From Bacteroidota bacterium (GTDB lineage Bacteria > Bacteroidota > Ignavibacteria > Tepidaquicellales > Tepidaquicellaceae): a stretch of DNA of 48,580 bases. Shown here piece by piece: positions 7,380-15,539 of this stretch (the first letter of the stretch is position 1; every line of letters begins with the position of its first letter). The position numbers and the translations under genes were made by a program. The DNA is taken from contig JAFDZO010000037.1 of assembly GCA_018266845.1 (NCBI GenBank), positions 1 to 48,580 on the forward strand, given 5' to 3'. Under the pieces are notes generated by a model. That model did not search any database. It worked only from the letters and a program-made list of their open reading frames with translations, and was not told the origin of the DNA.

Positions 7380-9716
7380 ATGAATCAGTTTAAACCTCTT
7401 AAAATATTATTAATAGAAGACGATAAAGCCGATGCCTCAGTTTTCAAGAGAGCGATGAAAAAAACTTATCTCGACTATGAAATGGAGATATGTACTGAAG
7501 GCGAACAAGTTTTGCCTGTTTTGAAATCAGCTAACTTTGATTTTGTTTTTCTTGATTATCAGCTTCCCGGCGCTGACGGACTTGCAATCCTGCAGCAAAT
7601 AAAGCTTGAGTTTATGAACATGCCTGTTGTTGTCATAACCTCGCAGGGCGATGAGAAAATTGCAGTTGACATGATGAAGAACGGCGCATTTGATTACTTC
7701 CCAAAGTCTTACATTACATCTGAAAGACTGATGCAGGTACTGCATACAGGACTAAAGCTGCAGTCTATAGAGGAGGAAAAAAATCAGGCAACAATTTCTC
7801 TAAAGGAAAATGAACGCCTGCTTGACCTTGTTTATAACTCAACTAATGTCGGAATGTCATTAATTGACGAAGCTGGAATTATCCTGCGGGTTAATAATGC
7901 CTACTGCCACCTTTTTGGATACAGGAAAGATGAGATAATCGGAACTCCTTTTACGAATTATCTTAAAGACGAACAAAGAGAAACATCAATTGTAAAGTTT
8001 AAAGATTTTTTAGAAAGAGGAAATGAAAATACTTATGAAACGATAATTACTAACGATGACAACGAGCCTATAAATTTATTTGTCTCGGAAAAAATGTTCA
8101 CCGACGAGCACGGAAACAAGTTCATGATTGCGACTTTCACGGATATTACCTTAAAAAAGCAGGATGAAGAGCATAAGCGGTTAATTGAATCAGTAATCTT
8201 AAACTCGAACGAAGCAATCTCATTGATGAAGGTTCTTGATAATGAAACTCAGGAACTTCAGACAATTTTTATTAATGATGCTTTCACAAAACTCACGGGT
8301 TATGAATCGTTTGAAATTCTCGGTCAAAAATATTCCGTGCTTTTTGGAGAAAGAACCGATAAGATTGAGCTGAACAAACTTTACGATTCGATTTATCTGA
8401 AGCAAAAAGTAGAAGTAGAAATTATTTGTTACACAAGAACTCATAGCGAGTATTGGGTAAACCTTAATATTTCGCCAATTCCAGATAACACAGGTAAAAT
8501 TACGCACTGGGTATTTATTCAAAGAGATATTACCGAGAAGAAAAAAATTGAAGAGAGCCTGAAGCGTTCAAAGCTTGAAGCAGAGACCGCAGCAAGACAG
8601 CGCGCGGATTTCTTATCCAATATGAGCCATGAAATCAGAACTCCGATGAATGCTATCATAGGACTGACTGAATTAATGCTTCAGGAAACCAAGGATGAAA
8701 AATTTGTAGAGAATCTTCAGTCGGTAAAATTCTCTGCCGATAATCTTCTGGTAATAATAAATGAAATTTTAGATTACTCAAAACTTGATGCAGGCAAAGT
8801 AAAGATTGAACATATTGGCTTTGATATAAAACAAATTTTCAGGGAGCTTGATAAAACACTAGGTCTAAAAGCAAGAGAAAAGAACCTTCAATTTTCTTCC
8901 TCAGTTGATGAAGATTGCCCGCAGTATCTAATCGGAGACCCGGTAAGAATTAACCAGATTTTAATTAATCTTGCGGGAAATGCAATCAAGTTTACCCATG
9001 AGGGAAAGGTAGAAGTAAAAGCAGAGCTTGTTAATAAAACGTCAAATGAAGTAAAACTTCTCTTTTCTGTTACTGATACAGGCATAGGAATTCCCGAAGA
9101 CAAACTGCATTTAATTTTTGAAAGCTTTATGCAGGCATATACCGATACAACCCGTTTATTCGGCGGCACCGGTCTTGGGCTTACGATTTCTAAAAAGCTC
9201 ATTGAAATGCTTCGCGGAGAAATAAGAGTTGAAAGCGCAGTGGGAAAAGGCTCGAAGTTCTATTTTGAGCTTACATTAAAAATTGATAAGCAGGAAAAGA
9301 AAGGCACGCCTGAAACCGAGACCAAAAAAGAACGGGACTTATCAGGCGTAAAAGTCCTGATTGCGGAAGACAACAGAATGAACCAGCTTGTTGCAAAACA
9401 GATATTCAAAAAATGGAATGTTGATTTGCAAATTGCCAATACAGGGCTTGAAGCAGTGCAGTTTTTGAGCGAGAAAAATTATGACGTTGTGCTAATGGAT
9501 TTACAAATGCCGGAAATGAACGGTTATGAAGCCACGGAATATATTAGAGATAAATCATCTTCAGTTTTAAATCACGATGTGCCAATAATAGCGCTGACAG
9601 CCGATGCTTTTGCCGAAACAAAAGGAAAAGTAATTGATATTGGAATGAGTGATTTTCTTATGAAGCCGTTTAAACAGGAAGAACTTTACGAAAAAATTTC
9701 GCAGTTCTTAAAATAG
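7380..9716 (+). CDS. Hybrid histidine kinase REC-PAS-PAS-HisKA-HATPase-REC
   Basis: 778 residues, soluble. The N-terminal receiver has DD at 14-15, phosphoacceptor Asp59 in FVFLDYQLPGADG and Lys109. PAS 1 (about 145-260) and PAS 2 (about 265-385, ending FIQRDITEKKK) follow. The HisKA phosphoacceptor is His417 in FLSNMSHEIRTPMNA. The HATPase has INQILINLAGNAIKFT, TDTGIGIP and FGGTGLGLTISKKL. The C-terminal receiver has AEDN, phosphoacceptor Asp707 in VVLMDLQMPEMNG and a Lys in LMKPF. It probably forms a phosphorelay with the neighbouring Rcp1-like regulator. A receiver at both ends suggests it takes phosphate-based input as well as passing it on. It is the last gene of the signalling run. Confidence 0.93.
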   Translation: MNQFKPLKILLIEDDKADASVFKRAMKKTYLDYEMEICTEGEQVLPVLKSANFDFVFLDYQLPGADGLAILQQIKLEFMNMPVVVITSQGDEKIAVDMMKNGAFDYFPKSYITSERLMQVLHTGLKLQSIEEEKNQATISLKENERLLDLVYNSTNVGMSLIDEAGIILRVNNAYCHLFGYRKDEIIGTPFTNYLKDEQRETSIVKFKDFLERGNENTYETIITNDDNEPINLFVSEKMFTDEHGNKFMIATFTDITLKKQDEEHKRLIESVILNSNEAISLMKVLDNETQELQTIFINDAFTKLTGYESFEILGQKYSVLFGERTDKIELNKLYDSIYLKQKVEVEIICYTRTHSEYWVNLNISPIPDNTGKITHWVFIQRDITEKKKIEESLKRSKLEAETAARQRADFLSNMSHEIRTPMNAIIGLTELMLQETKDEKFVENLQSVKFSADNLLVIINEILDYSKLDAGKVKIEHIGFDIKQIFRELDKTLGLKAREKNLQFSSSVDEDCPQYLIGDPVRINQILINLAGNAIKFTHEGKVEVKAELVNKTSNEVKLLFSVTDTGIGIPEDKLHLIFESFMQAYTDTTRLFGGTGLGLTISKKLIEMLRGEIRVESAVGKGSKFYFELTLKIDKQEKKGTPETETKKERDLSGVKVLIAEDNRMNQLVAKQIFKKWNVDLQIANTGLEAVQFLSEKNYDVVLMDLQMPEMNGYEATEYIRDKSSSVLNHDVPIIALTADAFAETKGKVIDIGMSDFLMKPFKQEELYEKISQFLK

Positions 9717-9744
9717 CAGGCTCATTTCCTAGTTAACTATATTT

Positions 9745-9780
9745 AATTTGGTTACAACGCTCCGACGTTGTAACCAAATT
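9745..9780. terminator. Perfect 15-bp inverted repeat between convergent genes
   Basis: AATTTGGTTACAACG (9745-9759) and CGTTGTAACCAAATT (9766-9780) pair perfectly around the loop CTCCGA. It lies between the hybrid kinase and the bacilliredoxin, which face each other, and probably works as a bidirectional terminator. The core is related to the weaker hairpin at 9804. Confidence 0.75.
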
Positions 9781-9803
9781 GTGTTATACTTTTCCTCCTT
9801 CTC

Positions 9804-9827
9804 GTAACAATGCTCCTGCGTTGTTAC
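9804..9827. repeat. Second, related short inverted repeat
   Basis: GTAACAATG (9804-9812) pairs with CGTTGTTAC (9819-9827) around CTCCTG, with one G-T wobble. Stem core and loop resemble the hairpin at 9745-9780, so the two look like diverged copies of one REP-like palindrome. Confidence 0.65.
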
Positions 9828-9840
9828 AAAAATAATAAAA

Positions 9841-10278
9841 TTAAGCTTCCTGTGTTTCTTTAGCGCTCTTTAATACATACGCAACTTTATTTGCTACTGT
9901 ATGCGCGTCGTTATTTTCTATATCTAACCTTTCTATCATATTCACAATCTTGCCGTCTTTTAGCATTGCCATTTGAGGCGATGAAGGAGGATACTCTCCG
10001 AAATATGAACGCGCAGCGCTTACAGCATCTTTCTCCATTCCGGCGAAAACTGTTATCAGTCTATCGGGCATGTAATTATTTTCCTTTGCCCAATTAATTG
10101 CCGCTGCAAGTCCGGGTCTTGCTTTTCCTGCTGCGCATCCGCAGACAGAATTTACAAATACAAAAGTCGTTCCTTCCTTGCTCAGCTCGGAATTTACTTC
10201 TTCGGGAGTATAAAGCTCTTTGAAACCTATTTCAATCGCTTCATCTCTCATCGGCTGAACCATTATTGGGTCATACAT
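9841..10278 (-). CDS. Bacilliredoxin, BrxA/BrxB (YphP/YqiW) family
   Basis: 145 residues, the usual family length. The start MYDPIMVQPMRDEAIEIGF and the active site VNSVCGCAAGKARPG (Cys46-Gly-Cys48) are diagnostic, as is the FGEYPPSSPQMAMLKDG segment. Bacilliredoxins remove bacillithiol from oxidised protein thiols in the cytoplasm, so their presence implies this organism makes bacillithiol. A purine-rich AAAGGA precedes the ATG. The gene is first in no obvious operon; it lies 28 bases after the hydrolase gene on the same strand and may be co-transcribed with it. Confidence 0.95.
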   Translation of the reverse strand: MYDPIMVQPMRDEAIEIGFKELYTPEEVNSELSKEGTTFVFVNSVCGCAAGKARPGLAAAINWAKENNYMPDRLITVFAGMEKDAVSAARSYFGEYPPSSPQMAMLKDGKIVNMIERLDIENNDAHTVANKVAYVLKSAKETQEA

Positions 10279-10306
10279 TTTAAAAGTCCTTTCTTGTTCT
10301 GTTGAA

Positions 10307-11131
10307 TTATTTTAGATACTTATCGAACCAGCTTTTTCTCAAAGCTGCCGTTTCTTTTTTCTGTTTTGTAAGATAGTGGTCTCCGTTTTCAATTAACTTT
10401 AGCTCGGAGTGAATATTATTTTTTTGCAGAAGTTTATACATATCAATCGAATCCTGCGGCGAAACATGGTCATCGGCTGTGCCGTGTATCAAAAGAACCG
10501 AAACATCTTTGTTTATCTTGTCTGCAAAGTTCACCGGCGAGCGGTCTTTTTTTCTTTGTTCAAATTCTTCTGCGTCATCACATCCGAACTGCCTTTCAAA
10601 TGCTGCCTTCAGATTATTTTTTAATCCTTCGGTGCGGATTAAATCTGCAAGTCCTGAAATAATCACTGCGCATTTTATCCTATCGGTAATAGTCAGAACT
10701 TTGAAAGTCATCATTCCTCCCCTGCTCCATCCTTCCATTCCGATTTTTGTGGAATCGCAAAATTCAAGTTCATCTGCAATAGGAAATAAATTCAGAATAT
10801 CGTTCACATCTTTTCCGCCGAACTCCTCGTTCATTCTGTAGCTGGAGGCAAGAACAACATAGCCCCACGATGCAAGTTCGCCGTACATTCCGCGCGCAAG
10901 AAATTCATCTATATAGCCGTTTTTTAAGTTACCGCCTCTGTTCCAGATTATAAGAGGATATTTTTTTGAAGTATCTTTTGGATGAGCAAGATACCCCTTT
11001 ACTTCAAGTCCGTCGGAATCGTATTTTATGTTACAAACTTCAGTCGTGTTTATCATTTCTTCTCCCCAGCCTTTTTCAATCATCTTCAATTGCTGCGGAG
11101 TGATGTTTAACTCAGTTTTGGAAATAAGCAT
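10307..11131 (-). CDS. Alpha/beta hydrolase, prolyl-oligopeptidase/dienelactone-hydrolase type
   Basis: 274 residues without a signal peptide. The fold is shown by VKGYLAHPKDTSKKYPLIIW at the first strands, then the oxyanion-side NRGG, the nucleophile elbow GMEGWSRGGMM (Ser136), the acid in HGTADDHVSP (Asp220 or Asp221) and the His in ENGDHYLT (His252). All three catalytic positions are present in the right order and spacing, so it should be an active cytoplasmic peptidase or esterase; the substrate is unknown. Its start overlaps the stop of the small gene upstream (TAATG), pointing to translational coupling. Confidence 0.85.
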   Translation of the reverse strand: MLISKTELNITPQQLKMIEKGWGEEMINTTEVCNIKYDSDGLEVKGYLAHPKDTSKKYPLIIWNRGGNLKNGYIDEFLARGMYGELASWGYVVLASSYRMNEEFGGKDVNDILNLFPIADELEFCDSTKIGMEGWSRGGMMTFKVLTITDRIKCAVIISGLADLIRTEGLKNNLKAAFERQFGCDDAEEFEQRKKDRSPVNFADKINKDVSVLLIHGTADDHVSPQDSIDMYKLLQKNNIHSELKLIENGDHYLTKQKKETAALRKSWFDKYLK

Positions 11132-11379
11132 TAATTCTTATCGCTCGCTTCAAGTTCAAAAAATTTATACTGCGCTACTTTTAAATCGAAAGTCTGCCCC
11201 TGCCTGTAGATTTTTTCGTTAGGTGAAGGAAGAACGTTTTCCACTTTTACTGTTGCCCAGCATCCGCCATCATAGCTCACCACACTGGCATCATAAAGCT
11301 CAGCGCCTTTGTATTCTACTCTGTAAGTATTGCCCGGAGCGAGATTTTCGTTCAGGGGTTTTTTAAGTTTGTGCATCAT
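11131..11379 (-). CDS. Small conserved-looking hypothetical protein
   Basis: 82 residues, no signal peptide or membrane segment. It is beta-rich: NTYRVEYKGAELYDASVVSY, then GGCWATVKVENV and a final YKFFELEASD. I do not recognise a family. Its stop codon overlaps the start of the hydrolase gene by one base (TAATG), so the two are very likely translated together, which argues that it is real. Starts at 11379 or 11376 are both possible (MM). Confidence 0.65.
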   Translation of the reverse strand: MMHKLKKPLNENLAPGNTYRVEYKGAELYDASVVSYDGGCWATVKVENVLPSPNEKIYRQGQTFDLKVAQYKFFELEASDKN

Positions 11380-11652
11380 AATTTTTCAGTGAACTACAAA
11401 TTTACGAAATTTTATTTTCTTAAAATGTAACAAAAGAAAGAACTATATCAGTTTCAAATTTGGAGTTCCGAATTCCAAATTAGTTGCTATTTAAAAATCA
11501 AGATTTTTATGCGTACAGAAATTCTGATTTATTAATTAATCAATAATTTAATTCCTCAGATAAAATTTTCATACTATTTTTGACGGGTTTTTGTCGGGTT
11601 TTTTGTTTTGCTAATTGTTTAAAAGCTAACTGAAAATCTCCCCTTTTCATTT

Positions 11653-11871
11653 AAAACTTTGCTGCAAAGTAACATTTTTGTAACATTTTCTTCCCAATAC
11701 TGCAAATAAGGCTTAAAATTAGATTTTTTTTGGGTAACATTTTACTAAAACTTTGCTGCAAAAGTAACATTTTTGTAACATTTTGCTCCCAATACTGCAA
11801 ATAAGGCTTAAAATTAGATTTTATTGGTAGCATTTTATCGGAGGAATAGTAACATTTTTGTAACATTTAAT
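11653..11871. repeat. Imperfect tandem repeat, two full copies plus a partial one
   Basis: The block ctttgctgcaaa...gtaacatttttgtaacatttt...cccaatactgcaaataaggc...ttaaaattagatt begins at 11658 and again at 11751 (period 93-95 bases). A third partial copy is at 11850-11868 (taacatttttgtaacattt). The 71-residue minus-strand frame across it is simply the repeat read through and is not taken as a gene. Confidence 0.8.
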
Positions 11872-11957
11872 CGCACTTTACAGTCTTCTGCAAAATAATA
11901 CAGAGTGTTTTAACCACGACTTACAAATTAGGCGATTTGAAATTTCAATAAAATGCA

Positions 11958-11987
11958 AATCCGCCTATTACTACTAATAGGCAGATT
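11958..11987. repeat. 13-bp stem hairpin
   Basis: AATCCGCCTATTA (11958-11970) and TAATAGGCAGATT (11975-11987) pair with one mismatch around CTAC. It abuts the left end of the inverted-repeat element at 11991, and its right arm supplies the GGCAGATT that recurs after that element. Confidence 0.7.
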
Positions 11988-11990
11988 CTC

Positions 11991-12265
11991 ATCACACGAC
12001 AAAAATTTTTCTTAAAAAACTAAATTTAACCGCAAAGATGCAAAGTTTTTAGCAAAGCACGCAAAAAATATAAAATATTTTTCCTAAATATCTCAAACAT
12101 AAAACTAACTACGCTTTTATGTCTGTTTTGGCTGAACAATTTCGAGTTTGAGAAATTATATTTTGAGTTCGTTTTTAAGGTCTTTGCGAACATTGCTGTA
12201 ATATTTTGCGTTCTTTGCGGTTAAAAACATATTTACAAGTATGATTTTTTTTTTGTCGTGTGGTG
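11991..12265. mobile_element. MITE-like imperfect inverted-repeat element
   Basis: The ends are inverted copies: ATCACACGACAAAAA at 11991-12005 and, on the opposite strand, the CACCACACGACAAAAA ending at 12265. Inside, AACCGCAAAGA near the left end faces TCTTTGCGGTT near the right end, and CGCAAAA faces TTTTGCG. GGCAGATT flanks the element on both sides (11980-11987 and 12269-12276), three bases outside each end, as a target duplication would. No coding capacity. It sits about 70 bases before tRNA-His. The AACCGCAAAG module is common in dispersed bacterial repeats; calling it transposable is inference. Confidence 0.45.
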
Positions 12266-12332
12266 AAAGGCAGATTTTTGCAAAAATAAGCGGATTGAAT
12301 TAAAACGATAAAAAAGGTATTTTTATAAATAC

Positions 12333-12407
12333 GGCGGATATAGCTCAGCAGGTAGAGCGTCAGATTGTGGCTCTGAATGTCACGGGTTCGAGCCCCGTTA
12401 TTCGCCC
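12333..12407 (+). tRNA. trnH-GUG: tRNA-His (GTG anticodon)
   Basis: A full cloverleaf can be drawn. G12333 is the extra G-1 typical of tRNA-His, pairing with C73 at 12407. The acceptor stem runs from G12334; the D arm is GCTCAGCAGGTAGAGC; the anticodon stem TCAGA/TCTGA encloses TTGTGGC; the T arm is CGGGTTCGAGCCCCG. The 3' CCA is not encoded. Confidence 0.97.
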
Positions 12408-12419
12408 TAAAATAACTTA

Positions 12420-12456
12420 GACCTGTCAGATTTTTAATCTTGGCAGGTCTTTTTTA
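12420..12456 (+). terminator. Terminator of tRNA-His (GACCTG-type palindrome)
   Basis: GACCTGTCA (12420-12428) pairs with TGGCAGGTC (12441-12449), one G-T wobble, followed by a T-run. Same family as the hairpins at 14368 and 22506. Confidence 0.8.
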
Positions 12457-12588
12457 TATTAAAAACATATTCTTCCTTTCGAAAAAAGGAATTACTATCC
12501 CTAAACTTCCTTTCCATATCTCCGTATAAATCCGTAAATTCTCTCTCATCCCTCAGTTAATTTGAGAATAAACTTTTACTTTCAAATT

Positions 12589-14352
12589 ATGCTTTACTTA
12601 AAAGTTTTCACATTACTACTAATTACCGGCTTTGTTCAATCTGCTTTCCCTCAAACATTTACCCGCATAACAACGGGTGATATTGTAAATGACGGCTCAT
12701 ACACGGAAGGCGTTTACTGGCTCGATTACAACAACGACGGCTATCTTGACCTTTTTGCCGCAAATATCGTAAACCAGAACAATCTTTTATTCATCAACAA
12801 CCGAAACTCAACCTTTACTAAAATTACAACAGGCGCAATTGTTACTGACGGCGGTTTTTCATACGGCGGCTGTTTCGGAGACTTTAACAACGACGGCTAC
12901 GCAGATGTTTATGTTATCAACGGAGGCACAAACGGCAATATGGTAAAATTTCTTTACATGAATAACGGCAACGGAACATTTACCAGAACTACAACAGGCG
13001 CAGTTGTTACCGACCTAAGCGGCGCGTGGGGCGCTGCCACTGCCGATTACGATAATGACGGAAAGCTGGATATATTTGTCTCAAACTTTAATCAAAACAA
13101 TTTTCTATACAAAGGTAACGGAGACGGAACTTTTACAAAAATCACATCAGGTAATATTGTAAGTGATGGAGGCGGTTCAATCGGCTGCTCATGGTGTGAT
13201 TATGACAACGATGGCTATAGAGACTTATTCGTGGCAAACGCAAATTTTTCATCAGGGCAGGCAAATTTTTTATATAAGAATAACGGCAATGGAACATTCA
13301 CAAAAATCTCATCAGGAAACATTGTAACCGATGTGTTTAACTCCATAGGCGGAAGCTGGGGAGATTATGATAATGACGGAGATTTTGATTTATTCGTTAC
13401 TAATTATTCAGGAGCGAACAACAATCTTTACAGAAATAACGGAGACGGAACGTTTATAAAAATTACGACAGGAGCAATAGTAAACGATGGAGGCTCATCT
13501 GTAGGCGCAGCTTGGGGAGATTATGATAATGACGGAGACCTGGATTTATTCGTTTCAAACGATTTGAACGAGAATAACTTCCTTTATCAGAACAACAACG
13601 ACGGCACATTCACTAAAATTACTTCCGGCGATATTGTAAATAACGGAGGGCGGTCAAACGGATGTGTATGGGGAGATTACGATAACGACGGAGATATTGA
13701 TTTATACGTAGCAAACGGAGACCAGCCCACTTCACAAAATAACTTTCTTTATAGAAACGAAGGCAACTCCAATAAGTGGATTAACATACTTTGCAAAGGA
13801 ACGGCATCAAATAAATCTGCTATAGGAACCCGAATAATAGTGAGGGCAACTATCAACGGAAATTCCGTAAGGCAGACACGGGAAATTTTCGGACAGACCG
13901 GATATAACTCTCAAAATAGTCTTAATGAAGAATTTGGTCTTGGCAACGCATCAATTATAGATAGTATTATTGTAAAGTGGCCCAACGGAAATACTGAGAC
14001 GTTTACAAACATTACTACTAACAGATTTATTACTATAACCGAAAATCAGGGAATATCTAATATCAATAACTCTGAAGTAATTGCACCTCAAGACTTCAGA
14101 ATATTACAGAATTACCCAAACCCTTTTAATCCAGCAACTGTGATAAGATATGAAATTGGCAAATCTGCCTTAATAAAAATTTCTGTATTCGATGAGAAAG
14201 GCAGTAAAATATCAGACCTCTTCAGCGGTAAGGTAAACGCAGGATTGCATAGTATAAACTGGGAACCGGTAAATCAGCAGTCAGGAGTATATTTTTTAAG
14301 GATAGAATCAGAGAGTTACTCGCAGACTATAAAGATGGTATATGTGAAGTAA
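12589..14352 (+). CDS. FG-GAP/VCBS-repeat ASPIC/UnbV protein with T9SS sorting domain
   Basis: About 587 residues from the ATG at 12589, which gives a clean signal peptide (MLYLKVFTLLLITGFVQS...FPQ); a TTG at 12562 is possible but adds a polar lead. Seven repeats of about 55 residues follow. Each starts like FTKITTGAIVTDGG and contains a calcium-binding D-x-D-N-D-G-x-x-D-L-F loop, as in integrin-like beta-propellers. Then comes an ASPIC/UnbV domain (GTRIIVRATINGNSVRQTRE, IDSIIVKWPNGNTETF) and a C-terminal T9SS domain (NYPNPFNPATVIRYEI). It is expected to be a calcium-stabilised surface or released propeller, perhaps for adhesion. No enzyme activity can be assigned. Confidence 0.9.
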   Translation: MLYLKVFTLLLITGFVQSAFPQTFTRITTGDIVNDGSYTEGVYWLDYNNDGYLDLFAANIVNQNNLLFINNRNSTFTKITTGAIVTDGGFSYGGCFGDFNNDGYADVYVINGGTNGNMVKFLYMNNGNGTFTRTTTGAVVTDLSGAWGAATADYDNDGKLDIFVSNFNQNNFLYKGNGDGTFTKITSGNIVSDGGGSIGCSWCDYDNDGYRDLFVANANFSSGQANFLYKNNGNGTFTKISSGNIVTDVFNSIGGSWGDYDNDGDFDLFVTNYSGANNNLYRNNGDGTFIKITTGAIVNDGGSSVGAAWGDYDNDGDLDLFVSNDLNENNFLYQNNNDGTFTKITSGDIVNNGGRSNGCVWGDYDNDGDIDLYVANGDQPTSQNNFLYRNEGNSNKWINILCKGTASNKSAIGTRIIVRATINGNSVRQTREIFGQTGYNSQNSLNEEFGLGNASIIDSIIVKWPNGNTETFTNITTNRFITITENQGISNINNSEVIAPQDFRILQNYPNPFNPATVIRYEIGKSALIKISVFDEKGSKISDLFSGKVNAGLHSINWEPVNQQSGVYFLRIESESYSQTIKMVYVK

Positions 14353-14367
14353 AAAAACATAAATTAT

Positions 14368-14402
14368 ACCTGACAGGTTTTCAATCCTGTCAGGTCTTTT
14401 TA
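14368..14402 (+). terminator. Terminator (GACCTG-type palindrome)
   Basis: ACCTGACAGG (14368-14377) pairs perfectly with CCTGTCAGGT (14386-14395) around TTTTCAAT, followed by CTTTTT. It ends the ASPIC gene. Confidence 0.85.
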
Positions 14403-14485
14403 CTTATTTATATGCGATTGCTTATGAAAAATCGCACTCCACGCTTTTAGCGGAACTAGCGAACAGTTATCAGCAGCAAAAAATT

Positions 14486-15385
14486 TTATTGGAACATAAC
14501 AGGCACTTCCGCTTCAACACCCATCACAAATAGCCAGTCATATTTAGCTCCGGTTCTTGAATCTGTAACTTGTAAAGGGTAAAGCTTGTATGTTCTTACA
14601 ACGGCGCATCCCTGCCCCGGAAGAACACTCCTTGGATCGAAAATATTATACCGGGATTCAATTAAACCATTATAACTTGCTTCGGTTACATTATCGGCTT
14701 TTATCATCGGCTGAAAATTAGCCAGAGGCGCAGAAGGAGCATTGCTTAAAGAAAGAATCCAGCCTCTTAGCAGGTCAGGTTTCGGTAATGCAAAACCTGC
14801 ATCGGTTTTCCATTTTGCAATAGTCATGGGCCAGTCTATGTTTTGCCCGATATGCGCATCAGGCGAATAGCTTTCGATAATATAAAAATCGGGAAACTTT
14901 AGCAAAGAAGCTGTTGTATCGCTGCCGAATGAAACTGCATCTGCCCCGCCGTAAACTTTCCATTTTACGTTGGGACTTAGGGCAGGAATATTTGATAAAT
15001 ATTTATCGGAAGTAAGATAATATTTTGATGCGCCGAAATTCATCTCATTTAGTTTCAATCCGTTTACTGTAACAGAATCCACGGGCACAACTGTTTTCCT
15101 GTCTGATTTGAAAAATCTTGCCTCTGCATAGCACTTGTAAGAAAGATTGTCGTATTCCTCAGCTCCGTTCTTTTTACGATTTTCAACAGTGCGCATGAAT
15201 ACTAAAATAGCATCGTAATTGTATTTAGCTGCATTGTAATCATACACCGGAATATCTGCAAAAAGGTTTAGCCTATTGATAACATTATACCTTTCAGGTT
15301 GAGCGAAACCTTGCGGAAAAACCGGCTGTGAAAGCATGCTCAGAAAAAAAGTAAGGGCAGAAAATTGAATAAGTAATTTTCTCAT
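14486..15385 (-). CDS. Secreted protein of unknown function
   Basis: 299 residues with a signal peptide (MRKLLIQFSALTFFLSMLSQPVFPQG). Not recognised. The mature part is mixed alpha/beta, rich in Tyr and Asn, with two Cys residues far apart and no membrane segment. Unlike many neighbours it has no T9SS domain and ends GVEAEVPVMFQ, so it may stay in the periplasm. It lies between a T9SS gene facing it and the start-distal end of another on the same strand (15540), with a 154-base gap. Confidence 0.7.
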   Translation of the reverse strand: MRKLLIQFSALTFFLSMLSQPVFPQGFAQPERYNVINRLNLFADIPVYDYNAAKYNYDAILVFMRTVENRKKNGAEEYDNLSYKCYAEARFFKSDRKTVVPVDSVTVNGLKLNEMNFGASKYYLTSDKYLSNIPALSPNVKWKVYGGADAVSFGSDTTASLLKFPDFYIIESYSPDAHIGQNIDWPMTIAKWKTDAGFALPKPDLLRGWILSLSNAPSAPLANFQPMIKADNVTEASYNGLIESRYNIFDPRSVLPGQGCAVVRTYKLYPLQVTDSRTGAKYDWLFVMGVEAEVPVMFQ

Positions 15386-15539
15386 AATCCGTGTATTTAA
15401 TTATAGAATATTAAATTTATATGCAAAATGAGATTAAATAAAACAACCTGAAAAAGTAAAAGCAAGCAAGTTATTTTTGCTCTTATATACATCAAAGCTG
15501 CTGTAACAATTCTACTCCCTAAGCCGAACCTTAGCTTAA

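Larger units (their letters stand above)
11380..12332. other. Repeat-rich non-coding region
   Basis: About 950 bases with no convincing gene. It holds a tandem duplication of about 94 bases (11653-11871), a 13-bp hairpin (11958-11987) and a 275-base imperfect inverted-repeat element (11991-12265), each listed separately. Shorter features are the direct repeat gacgggtttttg/gtcgggttttt near 11581-11602 and many A/T tracts. The region separates the hydrolase promoter side from tRNA-His. Confidence 0.7.

Noticed and set aside
11651..11866. 71-residue minus-strand reading frame
   Set aside because: It is the tandem repeat read through (the same phrase occurs twice), with no ribosome site and no protein-like composition.
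11380..12332. CRISPR array
   Set aside because: The repeats are two and a half copies of ~94 bases with no spacers; no array-like spacing anywhere in the window and no cas genes.
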